Shown: positions 23,528 through 35,979 of the stretch, piece after piece
Layout: each line of letters begins with the position of its first letter
How positions within the stretch are numbered: the first letter of the stretch is position 1
Assembly (NCBI GenBank): GCA_040954595.2
Contig: CM082593.2
Span: 1,922,001 to 1,986,000, forward strand
Direction of reading: 5' to 3'
Length of the DNA stretch: 64,000 bases
DNA from: Balanoglossus misakiensis
Taxonomy: Eukaryota; Hemichordata
Notes under the pieces: generated by a model
Seen by the model: the letters and a program-made list of their open reading frames with translations, nothing else
Told to the model about the DNA's origin: nothing
The model's database searches: none
Position numbers and translations under genes: made by a program

Positions 23528-26309
23528 CGTCCTTCCTCCTGGAAGAGAAAACATAATCTGTAAGAGCTGACAAAACAGCGTTTGTTGAGACTTCACTCAA
23601 AACCCATTCAATGCAAGTGCGTCATAAAGGGGTGATGCACAATAAATGGGGATCCCCATTTACACATTTTGTTACGGAGAATTTAGTAAAAGTTTTGACA
23701 ACAGTATTACACTACAGCAATATATTGCTAACTAATGCGTTTGTGAATTTGTTCCTATTCAATTTTTCTTGGAAATCCTGAAGATAGAATCGATTTTTAT
23801 CGGTTTGTCGCTTTGTTCCTTTCGCTCACTCCGCTGTTCTAACCATCGACCGAGTGAATGCAACAGTATGCCCACGCCTTTTTCCCTTCCGGACTGAAAC
23901 AGTTATCTCCACCGCCGGTACGCTAAACTTGATTGCCGACAATCAACCAGTCGGTACCAGCAGACACGGACTAGTTGTCGACCCACTATCGACCGGTACT
24001 GACTGTTAAAGTGTTGTAGGCGTTAGTAGTTCTTGAACTTCTACATTCTTGATTAACGTCGATTATTGACATCTAAGTATCATTTTGGTGAGAGTTTAAC
24101 TATTTTATGCAATGTCTGTTAGTCTGCCTGCCTGCCTCTCCATATGTATGTATGTCTGCCTGTCTAGTTGTCTTTCATAGTTAGTTTGACTTGAATAAAA
24201 GAATACACGCAACAACAATGCGGTACCATCTGGTGTTGTACACCTTTATGAATGTTCAATGGTGTCGAGTCTTACACGATTGCCCGAAGCATACTTCATT
24301 GTACGTTAGACTTTGTGTGTTGATTAAACCTATGATTTATACGCGTGTCTCGAAACGAATTCTATATTTATTTTTATGCATCTTTTTATTAGTCGATGAA
24401 AATTAAAACCTGAAATGCCAAAAGCTTTTGACGATCAGTACCACTATCAGTATTTCGCGACAGTAGCGACTTTTGTCGGTGTTTCAAAAAGCAGCCCTAT
24501 AAAACAATAATTTAAAAATGAATTGATATTATAATGACTATTATATCTAAGTAAGCTATACAATACATAAGCTGAGGGTCATGTTGAAAGTATATTGCGA
24601 ATCACTCAATCTGTCCGAATATTCAAATCGTGTAAATATTTGCATAAAGACTAAGTAGAAAAATGAACTTGTGCGTGGTGTGGATTCACGCCCTCGACTT
24701 GTTTTTCACATGATTGATTGTAGAAGGAACTAGAAGTCATTTTCTGGAAAATAACGCTCAATAATTAAAAGTGTGAAAGTTTAAGAAAACGCGGATTCCG
24801 TGAACTTTTTGTTCATTCGCCCAACACATGTGCAATCGTTTTCCTCGCTTATTTCAGCTATTCTCAACGAGTATTTCAGTTTCGAGACATTGTTAGTTAT
24901 ACGACGGCCATTACACCTTGTAGATGCTCTGTAAGCGAAGTAACCCAACTTTCTGTGCGAAAACACATTTACATGGAGACTATCAAAGGGATATGCCTTT
25001 CATGCAAAGGGTGACTTTCAGACTATCTACATTGTAGTTCAACCCACAAGTATATAGATTTGTAGGGAAGTTTGACGCTGCTCAGCGCAAAAATCCGCCG
25101 GGAGAAAATTGTGTGTTTAGTTATGCTAATAACACCGTACGGATTACTGCCACCAGGCATATTCAATTTCCTTTTATTGCCTCCCCCACGGAGCAATCAG
25201 AACAAACAGTTACAATTTCTAACGTTTACGAGCTATTTTTGTTCTTTCTAGCAGAGACAGTAAAGATCAACGCAGGTAGTCAGTGATTTCGCATTGATCT
25301 CGCATCGCGTAATGTTTCTAGTAATTAAAGTTGCTGCCATGAATCGAAAAAATGGACCGGGAGAGTAAATTTACGAGTGCGATCTTATTGTATTATTTGT
25401 TTGGAAACATGACAGTCGCTGGGCTGTGAACAGCAGTCGCCTCATCTTCCTGAAGATGGTCAGTTGCATGCATAAAGCCTACTTTAAAGACTTAAAACAA
25501 CTCAAGCAGTTTTCCAACTAAAACTGCATTGTATTTGACACAAGTCGCGCACAGCGTTACCCCAACTTCTCAGCAACTGCGAAACAATTAATGCACGTTC
25601 ACTTCCTATTATTGAAATTTTATCGAGTCATTTTATCGGCGTTCACCCTCAGCCTACAAATCACAGAGCATAGTCGAATGCAGATTTAAAGTTGACAGGT
25701 GAGTGGAACCCCCTGGGGAGGAACGGTTCCAACTCTGCGCGACTGATTGGGACGCCTCGGTACTTCGCGTGCTCACACATTGATTTGACGGCTCAGATGA
25801 AATGTACTAGTCGGTTGTTGACACGATGAACAGTGCCTAAAATATTGCTAAGCGTATGCAAATGCACTTCATTAGAAGTGACACATGAGCTGCTCACTCT
25901 GTTTGCAGAAATTTCTGGTAACAACAGCTTTCCAAGACATACTCAGTACAGAGAGAGACACAATCAATTACTTTTCCACAAGATTCTAAAACTGAAACAC
26001 ATATCTGTCGTCCATCAACGACGTCGTGTTCACAGCTGGTTAATCCCACCACAAAACAATGAATAGTAGATGATCTCGCACAATCAGACACTAAATGGTA
26101 TTCCTTGCAACGTTCATGGAATTCCAATTTACTGAGAGAGATATATACACTTGTAAAGAGCAAATGAGCCGTGAAACCATCAGTTAAATGTTTTCGTATC
26201 GCATTGTATCGTATCGGTTTCTAACTAGAAGAGACGACAGAAAGACTGACGACTGAAACACAATACGTTAATGGAAAATAGCTTTGCTACATTTGCTATT
26301 CATTCTAAA

Positions 26310-26372
26310 GGTATGTATGTATGTGTATCAATGTATTTGTGTGTGTGTGTGTGGATGGGTGGATGGAAAGAG
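26310..26372. repeat. Microsatellite: TATG, then GT, then GGAT type
   Basis: Successive short tracts of GTAT units, a run of GT dinucleotides and TGGATGGG units. Ordinary low-complexity sequence in the gene-poor region. Confidence 0.8.
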
Positions 26373-27646
26373 GGCTGAATTGATGCATGCATTGCATGCA
26401 ATATAAATTGAAATGTTTCCCTTTTCGCCTACTGTTTATCCAATACATCAAAAGTCAACTTTGCATAAGTGAAGACAATGCCTGGAGTGACTAAACCGAA
26501 GATGCGAGGATAAAAATTATGTCAACGGAGAAACTGTGATAAAAAGTCAACACGGGACCATGATCATATCAGAAATCATGTCAATATTCAAATGAACCAT
26601 GAGGGAATAGAGTCAGCATCGGCAACGGGTAGCAAAAGGTCATAACCGGCTACTTATCTCACATTGCAGTAGAGGTCGCAACCTTCCATGTGGTTTGTTT
26701 GCTTTTGGAGGGGTGGATTGGGGACGCGAGGTTCAGAGATTATCATTTCCATGTGGCACGTAAACGATATGTATCTTCATTGCTCACTCGGTGCATTTGG
26801 TTCACCTGTGGCGTTCTAAGGATATTTGCCATGAAAAGCAAAAATCAAACTGTGACATTCACTATCTCCTTATCCGCCATAAGAATAGTCGCGGTCGAGG
26901 GCGGAGGGATTTCAAAATAATGCTGCGATTTAGCCAGTGCTGAGACAACGTGAGACGAACGACTAGGTTCGAGCGCAGAGTTGAAATCTGCCCAGAGGGC
27001 GACTAGTTCCTCGTGGTTTCCGTTGACTATGATGTTATGCTAATATGCGATGCACGGGTACTCGAGAACTATTTTCTTCAGTCGGTAACATTTGATGGCT
27101 TAGACGAACTATCAGCGCAGCATCATTGTTATATTTTCACGGCTTTCCAAAGCGAGAACAATGTTTTCTCCTAATGTGCATCGAATCGCGGAAGGTCATT
27201 CTATCCAGAATGCTTCTGGTTTGTTTGCTACTAGAGTATGACTAAAAAATATAAAATGCACTGATAATATTTGTTTGACATTCTAAGTATGTTCTTATGA
27301 AAAGGATTTCCATTACGATGACTTGTATGATGAAGGTCGAAATGTTCGATTAGGAAATGGATAAGCCGTGAACTAATACGATGTAAACATTCTTCGTGTA
27401 AGAAACAGTATCTCCGAAGGGTTTAGCCTTATCAACAAAGAGCAGTTCCTCAAATGGAAATGAAATTTGCTGTTTAGTATTAACGCACTAGGATAGCTAC
27501 TGAAATTATCAAGTAAAGGGTGGAGATTGTATAACCTTAATCCTATAATAACTAATTTCCTACAAAGTCTATCCATCGCGGGTCAAGCGTATCGCTTACA
27601 TGTTTAAAATTCTTTCGTTTTGCTGCCATCGAGGAAGAAGTCGATG

Positions 27647-27676
27647 ATCTTTCCTGCTTATATAAGCAGGAAAGAT
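27647..27676. repeat. Perfect 30-bp palindrome
   Basis: ATCTTTCCTGCTTAT is followed immediately by its exact reverse complement, so the 30 bases read the same on both strands with no spacer. It could extrude as a cruciform or be a dimeric protein site. No gene lies within several kilobases. Confidence 0.9.
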
Positions 27677-30600
27677 ATGAGGGTGTGGCTACTTTCACTG
27701 TGCATTTAAGGTTAAAATCAGAGGTCCATCTACTCCTAGTGAAATGGCGTGCCTTAGACTCTCATAATATTAAAACTGATAACACCATATAAAACACCCG
27801 TACGCTAAAACAAATCTAACACTAGACCATAAAGCTTTTCAGAAATAACGTTGCTATTGAAAAAGTTTAGTTCATCACGTTGAATAGCCATATAAGTATT
27901 TCTTCCGGTAACCACCCATTAGCCAGGAAACTTCGTCGAATGAAGAAAAAATGTCTTCATTATTAAAAAGAATGGGCATTGTGCGATTAAATGTGTTAGA
28001 AAATGCATAATTCACTGCTAATGGTTCAAGCGTGACGATGTTGAATCGTCGCTGTCATGGTTTGCTGCGAAATGTCGGCTCGTCTTTGATAAAATCGCCC
28101 CAGGAGTTTTGAATATTTTGAAAAAGCCCACATCAGCCCTTTCAACGAGATGACAATTACGGAGACAGTTCGAAAAAAGAACCTTTTCCTTCAATGCTGA
28201 TCTTTAAAAAAGCAATTAAGCTGATGTTGGTCACCCGTACAACCTTATCTACCGAATCAATATACAAACGTAGCAACACGATTCTTGAACTGACGATAAC
28301 GTATGAAAAATTCGATTTGCTTTCGTCATTTCAAAGGAGTGTGTTTATAAATCAATTACTCCGGTTCAAAGTAACTTGTGAGTAGCATTGCTGCATCGGA
28401 CATGACATGAAATACAGAAATTCATGAAAAATCCATACGGTTTAGTGACACGCTGTTCATCCTTTTAAAATGTAGTATACTCTTCCTTAATAGAAAGTTT
28501 AAGATGTTTACAAGCTATACTAGTAATTGAATTAAGCTGTGTTTGTTTCTTTAGGGATAGGTTACCCCCAAAGGCATGCGAGGAATACACTTCCCTACGC
28601 TAACCGACAAAACAAAGCTTGGAAGCTTAAATTACCTGCAATGACTATGGTTATTTCGGATCCTTTCCCTTCACGGCAGCTGTTGAACGCAGCGAATTAC
28701 TATCCCCGGAGTCACACAACGCACGCCCGTTCTCTCTCGACACACAACGCTGATTCGCTGTTTGCTCCACGAACTACCTGTAAACGGGGTCTCATTTACA
28801 ATGCACACGCAGGCATGCACCTCATCCCTATATATTCGGTCGGGTACGGATAATTGTCTCTGGGAAGGCCGCCGCGGACACCTACAACGAGGCGATTATG
28901 AAAGAACTCCTCGTCGCGTAATATCCTTGGGGTCTGCAATTTCCTATCTTGCAGTCTTAATTCCCAGCCATCAATCACATGCAGATGTTGATGTTGGTGA
29001 TAGCGGGATGCGCAACTCGTGTGAGTAGGAGTAGCCGAGTGGTCACGTGACCAGGCCCACTGGAAAGATCTCGGGCACGCCTCCGGGAAATCTTGGTGAA
29101 CAGATATGCTCGTCAATCGATTGTTCATTCCCGAAAAGTTTAAACTTTTTTTATTGAAGAAGTTTCAACGGGAGCACATTTCACCGCGCGGCAACCATGG
29201 TCGTCGCCATAGATTCGCGGAAGCGCCACATCTGTCAGGACACTTCCATTCTGCCCCCAAGATCTCTTTTTGACTGACAGTCATTCATTCACTACAAAAA
29301 CGCGGTGACAGGTTTACGATGATTGAATTTTTGACAGCCCACGTAGCCTCCGCTACCGCCATTTTTGGCGGTCGTCACATGAAAGGAATTTTAGTGCGAA
29401 AAGCAAACAAACCACATTCAGTTTAGGCGACACTCGTTCCAAACTATTAACTCCTTTTTTGATGAATCCGTTGCCAGATCCTGACCGATTCTCATAAAAT
29501 ATTTATTCTGTTGGTACTTACCTTCTTAATTTCCAATCGCATCGCTGCGGGAGCACGTGGAAGGTCAAATCTTTTCCAAAGCGGTTTCCGAGGCAGGAAG
29601 TTTTATGGAAGTGTGCTGACATATGTGCCGCTTCGGTCAATCCATGGCGATGACCTTGGTTGTCCTGTGATGAGCTGTGCCACTCGTGGTCGTCACTGTC
29701 GTTTAGTAACCATAGCAACCATTCGTCCAATTGGATTTGACGAAACTATCAACGATTTGATGGGCGGCCAGATCTCAATGGTCGCGTCAGTTGAAAATGT
29801 ATACTACCGAACTGCATATCCCTGTCGTTTTGTCTAACAGTAACTTGCACAACAAGTATGCATATTTACGAAACGGGAAGGATGTCGTGGTATTTAGATG
29901 AACAAGGTTGCTAAGAGTCTGACTCCTACAGGAAAATCGTATAACGCAAGGAGCACGTCTTACCTATAAAGAGAGAGTTCACAACTCAACCGCTAAGACC
30001 GAACTGAGCGGAAATTTTCCAAAAAGTTGCAATTCGACTTCAAGCGAACGTAATAACGAACACAAACTGCAACATTTTAGCGGGCGATTTCGACATGATT
30101 GGGCAAAGGAAACGGAAGCGCCCGATTGGCTGAAAGTGATCTCCATCAGGATCCGCTTGGCGATGCAAAACTCTGTATAGTTCAAATAACATTTATTTTT
30201 CTCCGACAAAGGAAAGTGGATGCATGTTTATTGTTGTTTTTTGCTATTTTACTGACTGTACAGTGGACTAAACCGTGCAAATGCGGTGCTCGAACGGATA
30301 ATAACTTGGGGCTCGCAGATTCTTTAGTTTATGTCCATGCTTTTGGAAGTCAGGGGGCGAGGTTAGATTTTAGGATATCCTGTCTGCCTACCTACACATG
30401 CAAATAGCTGATACAGTGTTCAAACGACCAATCGTAACGTGTGGTTTTTTTTACACGTGCACGTGGGACAGGAAAGATGCTGTTGACGAAATGATGCACA
30501 GACATCCAGTTCCCAGTGTGAGAGCAAGAGTATAGTGTGACGTCAAATCGTGAGCGGGAAATCTGCATTTGCAGCTTCTTGGAAGTATAAATTCCCGTTA

Positions 30601-33600
30601 ATGCCCCGCAGTCTTCGTTAGACAATCAGATTAAACATATCTTGCACAACCCACGACCACGAATTAAATGGAATAACTGAATATGTAAGGTCATTTTTTT
30701 CATAGTGAATGCCAGTCAACATAGTGATACAGAGTACAAAGTTTTTGCAAGCAACGTTGTACATCTATGTGTGTCCCTCCGGACATAATAACCGGACACG
30801 GCGCTCCAGGTTACTCAACGACCCCGATGGGCCTAGTATTCCCATTTCCCTACATTGACCTTTCTTTGATTTGAGTAATAGAACGATTGCATAAATGTTA
30901 GGGGAGTTAATGGTATGATGGCATCATGTACTTGTAGGGCTTCTTATGGGTTGAAAACCAAGTGCTACTTACTGCCAAAGTGGTACTAAAATGTGTACGT
31001 AATATGCTTTGAAATGTTTCAGTTTTGGAAGAATTAGAGTTTATTGCCGAATCGCATGACATCTTAATATCCGAATAATAAAAATGACAACCCCGAGTGA
31101 ACACAAAGAAAGCACGAAAAAAGGGTCAAAAAGTTAGTGTCTCCAAACACAATGAATGAGCTCGTGCCGCCATTTTGGAAATCTTTGGATCGACCGGTGG
31201 ATCATTTTTTTGTGCTTTTATCGCAAAAAAAACGAATACTTATGCATCGCAATTCATGAGTTCACTGGAAAGCAGGCATATATTGTAATTTCTACATCCA
31301 CTCAAAGCATCGACGTAATCGCACATGCGTAGGCTCAGTGATGTTTACCCTGCCGCGTGATCAGGCCATCGGAAGTTGTCAAATTACCAATCGATAGCAT
31401 GCAGACTGGATGTTGCTCCCTCTAGGCAAAACTCTAATAGATAAAAAAAATCGTGAGTCTCTAATTGAATCTCTATCAAACGCTGTTTACAGGGTCGAGA
31501 TGCCTGATTATGGAGTATCAAGTTCACAATACCAGTCTTTAGCAGATATACAGATGTAAGATATAAAGGTTCGCGTTTTGTCGCAAAGATTATCCCCGAG
31601 GAAATATCGCTCTGATTCCTTCCTGTAGGGATGTTGCCTACACAAATGCGTTGGTTAAATCAAATTCCGATTTTTTATGTAAATACTCATTTTATGTTTT
31701 TTTTCCGTATATTGTAAAATTGTCAAACAAACAGGTGTCAGGCTATAAGTGTATTAAACTCTTTTATGTCATTTATGTTTATGCTTTTACCGCACTTAAG
31801 CAATGTCGAAATATGACTTCACAAGGTCAAAGAAACAATGTGCAATCCCCGGATGTAATCAATGGAAATGTTGATATAGAATCACGAATTGTCAACAACC
31901 TTCAATATTTGCGGTTTAATCACGCTAAAATCTATGGAAATTAAGTTGAAATGGGAATGTTAATGCTCAACCCCCCCCCCCTCCCCTCAATCAGTGATAA
32001 GGTCAATATCAAGGCGGTCAGACAGGTATGCATGCCTGCTGTGCAAAATGTACCGCCGTAGAAGTTCTGCATCAACACAACTCGGTATTGTACCGCAAGG
32101 GATGCAGCTAATACCATTAGATGGCCAATTAGGTTATAGGAGAGAAAGATAGACATCCATGGAACTGAAATGTTAAACGTCTTTGACGTGCGGAGGTCAC
32201 AATCGCCCTGTTCGAAAGATTGCGACATGGCGTATAGGGACATAGTACTCAGTTTGTTTTGACCTTCAAAACACCCACTCGCATGTAAGTGTAATTAGCA
32301 ATCTGTAATTGTAAACTAATGCTACCCTCCCTTGTTCTGGAAAATTGGCTTATCTAGTATACTTTTTAGTCCACGGTCACTATCAGTTTACAGCGAACGA
32401 AAAAGGCATGCTTTCTCAGTGTCCTTCATGTACACCCTGCGGCCGATAGTACAATGTTCCCGCTAAAATCTCAGAGTTTTAGATTTGACGAAATAGATGT
32501 CTCAACAATCACACACGATGATATATCAGAAAAGCAAAACCTTTCATGAAACCTTCTATATCAGATCAAGAAAAGTGCCACGTCGACAAGTTCGATTTTA
32601 ATCCGATTGAGCCGGCAATGTTACGCTTCCATTGTTACGAAGTCAAATTCAATTTCAAAACGTGGTGAAACAGTGATGCTGAGGTGTGAGGTTCTGAAAA
32701 CTTGTGAAGACGGAAATGATATGATTAATAATTAATGAGCTGGTAATTAATCATAACTATTTCTTAAATTATGCAAGATTATATATTGATCTCAGATAAA
32801 TGGGATATGTTGATGGGTGGAGGCTTTTGCCTGAAAATTAATTCAGATCTGGACTCCTACAAGTATGGATAACTAATATGACTAAAACGGGAAAACAAAG
32901 CCACATTCATAACACATTTTCCCCATTTTCCACAGAGAGTATCGGTTGGCTCAAACTCTACGACGGCTATGATGAAAATGTAAACCGATTAAAAAGCCAT
33001 GATCTCAGTTTTCGACAAAGTTAACGAGAAAGTATACCAGTATTAAAATGTATCCCCTTCCCAGGTAATTCAAGCTTTGTTTACTGGATCAACGAAGGGA
33101 GTAAGACCCGACGGCCAAACAAGAAGTATTCGTTTCATGGACAAGTCACGTGTAATCCTACCTTATGGTAATAAGTGTATGGCTAATAGAAATGAAACTG
33201 TAGTATGCTTCAGGGACGACTAGTGATTTTCAACTTAATCGAAGCGATGGAGGTATTACTCGGCAATCTTCTTGCTCTGAGCAAATTCGAAAGTCGTCGA
33301 AAAAAAGGTATAAAACATCAGCTTATTTGAGAACTGAAGAGTGTGTAGTCCATGTTGCCCAAGAGAGAAATTATAAATGGCGATTCCTCATTTGTTTTGA
33401 TTATATATTTGCACTTCTGAATGACACTGAAGAATAAAGGAGATAACATATCACAATTTGTGTTCCAGTTTATTATGAATATGTCAAAAGTAATCAGAGC
33501 GATGTAATTTAGCTGCGCAGAAGTGATTCCAAAACGGGGAAACTGATTTACCGCAAGAAAGTCGAGCCTTTACTTTACCCAAAGGGCCATAACTTAGCTG

Positions 33601-35979
33601 TTTCACACAAGAGAGCGATTTTCAAGATATGGTTTATGGGGGGCATTGTCTTTACAGGAAGATTAATGAAGTGAAGGAAGGGGGTTGGGACGAACGATAG
33701 AATTCCGCTCGCAAGCGATAACATGTATCATACACCAACTTGCTGAGAACAGATCCAAAGCTAAAGGTACAGAGTGCTGATAAATTTCTTTTAGAATCGG
33801 TGATGACTCGAGGTTTAGCACAATGGAAAAATGTCATTCCTGTGCAGGTTAAAAAACTGTCGATGTAAAAGTACATAAAACTAGATCAATGCAAGTTACC
33901 TATATATGTTTGGTGGGCAGAAAGTGACAACAGTATGATAGAAACCGACCTTTGACCCTCGCTATAGCCAATCCCCTTCTTTGCCTTGGGTGAGATATTG
34001 ATCAAAATGAATTCAACAACGCGCTGAAAATGCCGACAAAGGGGTGAAGGGACAACTGTATTGGATTTAATACTACATCCACAATGAAGGAGTACAAAGT
34101 GATCGAAACGCAGATTTGTCAACAGTCCTTACCTCTGACCCTACCAGTATATAACAATATTGACAAATGTACAACAGCAACACTGTGCTTTATGTACAAC
34201 TGTAATGGCACTGAGTAAAGATTATAAAATTTTGTTAAAAAAATAAGAAGTTATCACGTGATCAGCAACTGTCGTGAATTGCTTTATGAGCGTATTTCCT
34301 ACCAAAATTTGAGCCATAATACCGTCAGAAGTCAAATGTTGGCATTACCAGTGTTAAATTTAACATCTCCTATACAATAGTAGGTTCGTATGTTATGACC
34401 AAGGCGGCAATACGGTATTAGTTTAATACCTCGGTTATTCATCGACATATACTTTATGTAGTGGCATGCACGTACTGCCTGTTGTAAAACTAATACCCGT
34501 GAAAATTTCACTTATACGCACGTGATGTGGAAACTACTTGGCCGCCATCATAAAAGTGTGTGACGTAAATATGGTGACGTCACCCAGCTAATCGCGGCCG
34601 ACCACTTCTTAATAATGGCAACATACGTTGAGGTCTTTATTTTATTCTACTCTGTCACAAAGCGACGACTTAAAACGCTTTTACATCAGCGTTTATTTCT
34701 GGTAGTAAAACAAACACAGGAAATGGAACCGAGCGTTTATCACCGAATAATAAACTTGTCTTCAAAGAGTTAATGATTGGGCTTGTGGTTAACATACAAA
34801 GTGATATCAAAACGATTCCCGCCAAAGAGAGGTGAAATTATCCAATTCTCTTATAAACGGTTTGTGTTGTTTGGAATGAACCGTAATATTGAAAGATCTG
34901 ATTCATTTACAAACAATAGACAAAAGTACACCAGAACTGAAACAAGTGATCTGAGAGAACATTGACAAGTAAAGGGCAAGAGTGAACGTTAGTATGAGTA
35001 AATCAATTTATTTTGTATGATGATCAGTCTTTAATTGGTTTCTTTTACGATTTTTGTCGTTTAAAAGGCATTTTAATGATAAAGGTGAAACAATACTAAA
35101 GGTTAACGGCATTATAGTCTAAACGATTCAATCTAATGTTTAAACTTTTTCGCAATTCGAAGTCAGTCGAGTTATTGTTAGATTCTTTTACTGTTTCCCT
35201 CAGTCTTAATTTGGAGTTTTAGTGTGACTTTTAGGGTTTTAGCGCGCGATACTATAGTTTTTCTACTTTTCAGATCGGACCTGTTGTCGTCAATCACGTA
35301 TCGATCATGTACTTCAAGTTCAAGACGTGCAGTTATTAGTTAAATAAATCATGTTTTTTTAATATTAAAAATGAAATTCAAAAACTGTTTATTCTTCTTC
35401 AACCATAAAAACTGATAAAGTATTTTGAAAAAGAGAAAGTGTTGAATATGCTAAATGTTCTATCCTGTAGTGCGGTGCTTTGAAAGTTCCATTGCCTTAG
35501 CTACCCAACGCGCAGGAGCGTTTGGAACATGGCAACCGGATTCTGTATTCTTCGATCCTTTTTACAACTGTAAAGGCGTCAGTCAGTCGTGTCCGGCGGC
35601 ACAGTTTGACTTCATTCACGGGTAAATATGTTATTTATGCCTTTCAACGACACGATGTAGAATATTTTTGTTCTAGCTTATGAAATTTGTCGTTCACGTG
35701 GGAGTAAAAGAGTGTCTTCGACCATACGTGAGTTTGAATAGTTCAGTATGGTCGTAATGTGGTTGAATCCCTATGGCCTCGTACGATAACTCCGTCACAT
35801 CAAATCACGGTCTATTTGCGCAGAGCCTTGCTATCTCGATATGTAGCCTGTGACTCGATGAAAAGTTGTAACGTCAGTAACTGTAGATTAATTTCAAGGC
35901 ATATGTTTGCATTACAGGCTGAAAAATATGACATAATTACGTGTCAAACACATTGCATCATCTTGTATGGATTGGCAGA

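Larger units (their letters stand above)
23540..35960. other. Gene-poor region
   Basis: About 12.4 kb without a supportable exon. The segment just right of 23540 is an intron of the peptide-precursor gene on the minus strand; its untranslated upstream exon was not found. Noted structures are simple repeats near 24120-24180 and 26310-26370, a 30-bp perfect palindrome at 27647-27676, and a C-rich tract near 31970. Near 35460-35621 a stretch ending in a GTAAAT donor could be an untranslated first exon of the zinc-finger gene. Confidence 0.5.

Noticed and set aside
29511-29837. 108-codon plus-strand frame in the gene-poor region
   Set aside because: No splice partners, no domain or signal peptide, and an equally open frame on the other strand. 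Its local GC richness suffices to explain it.
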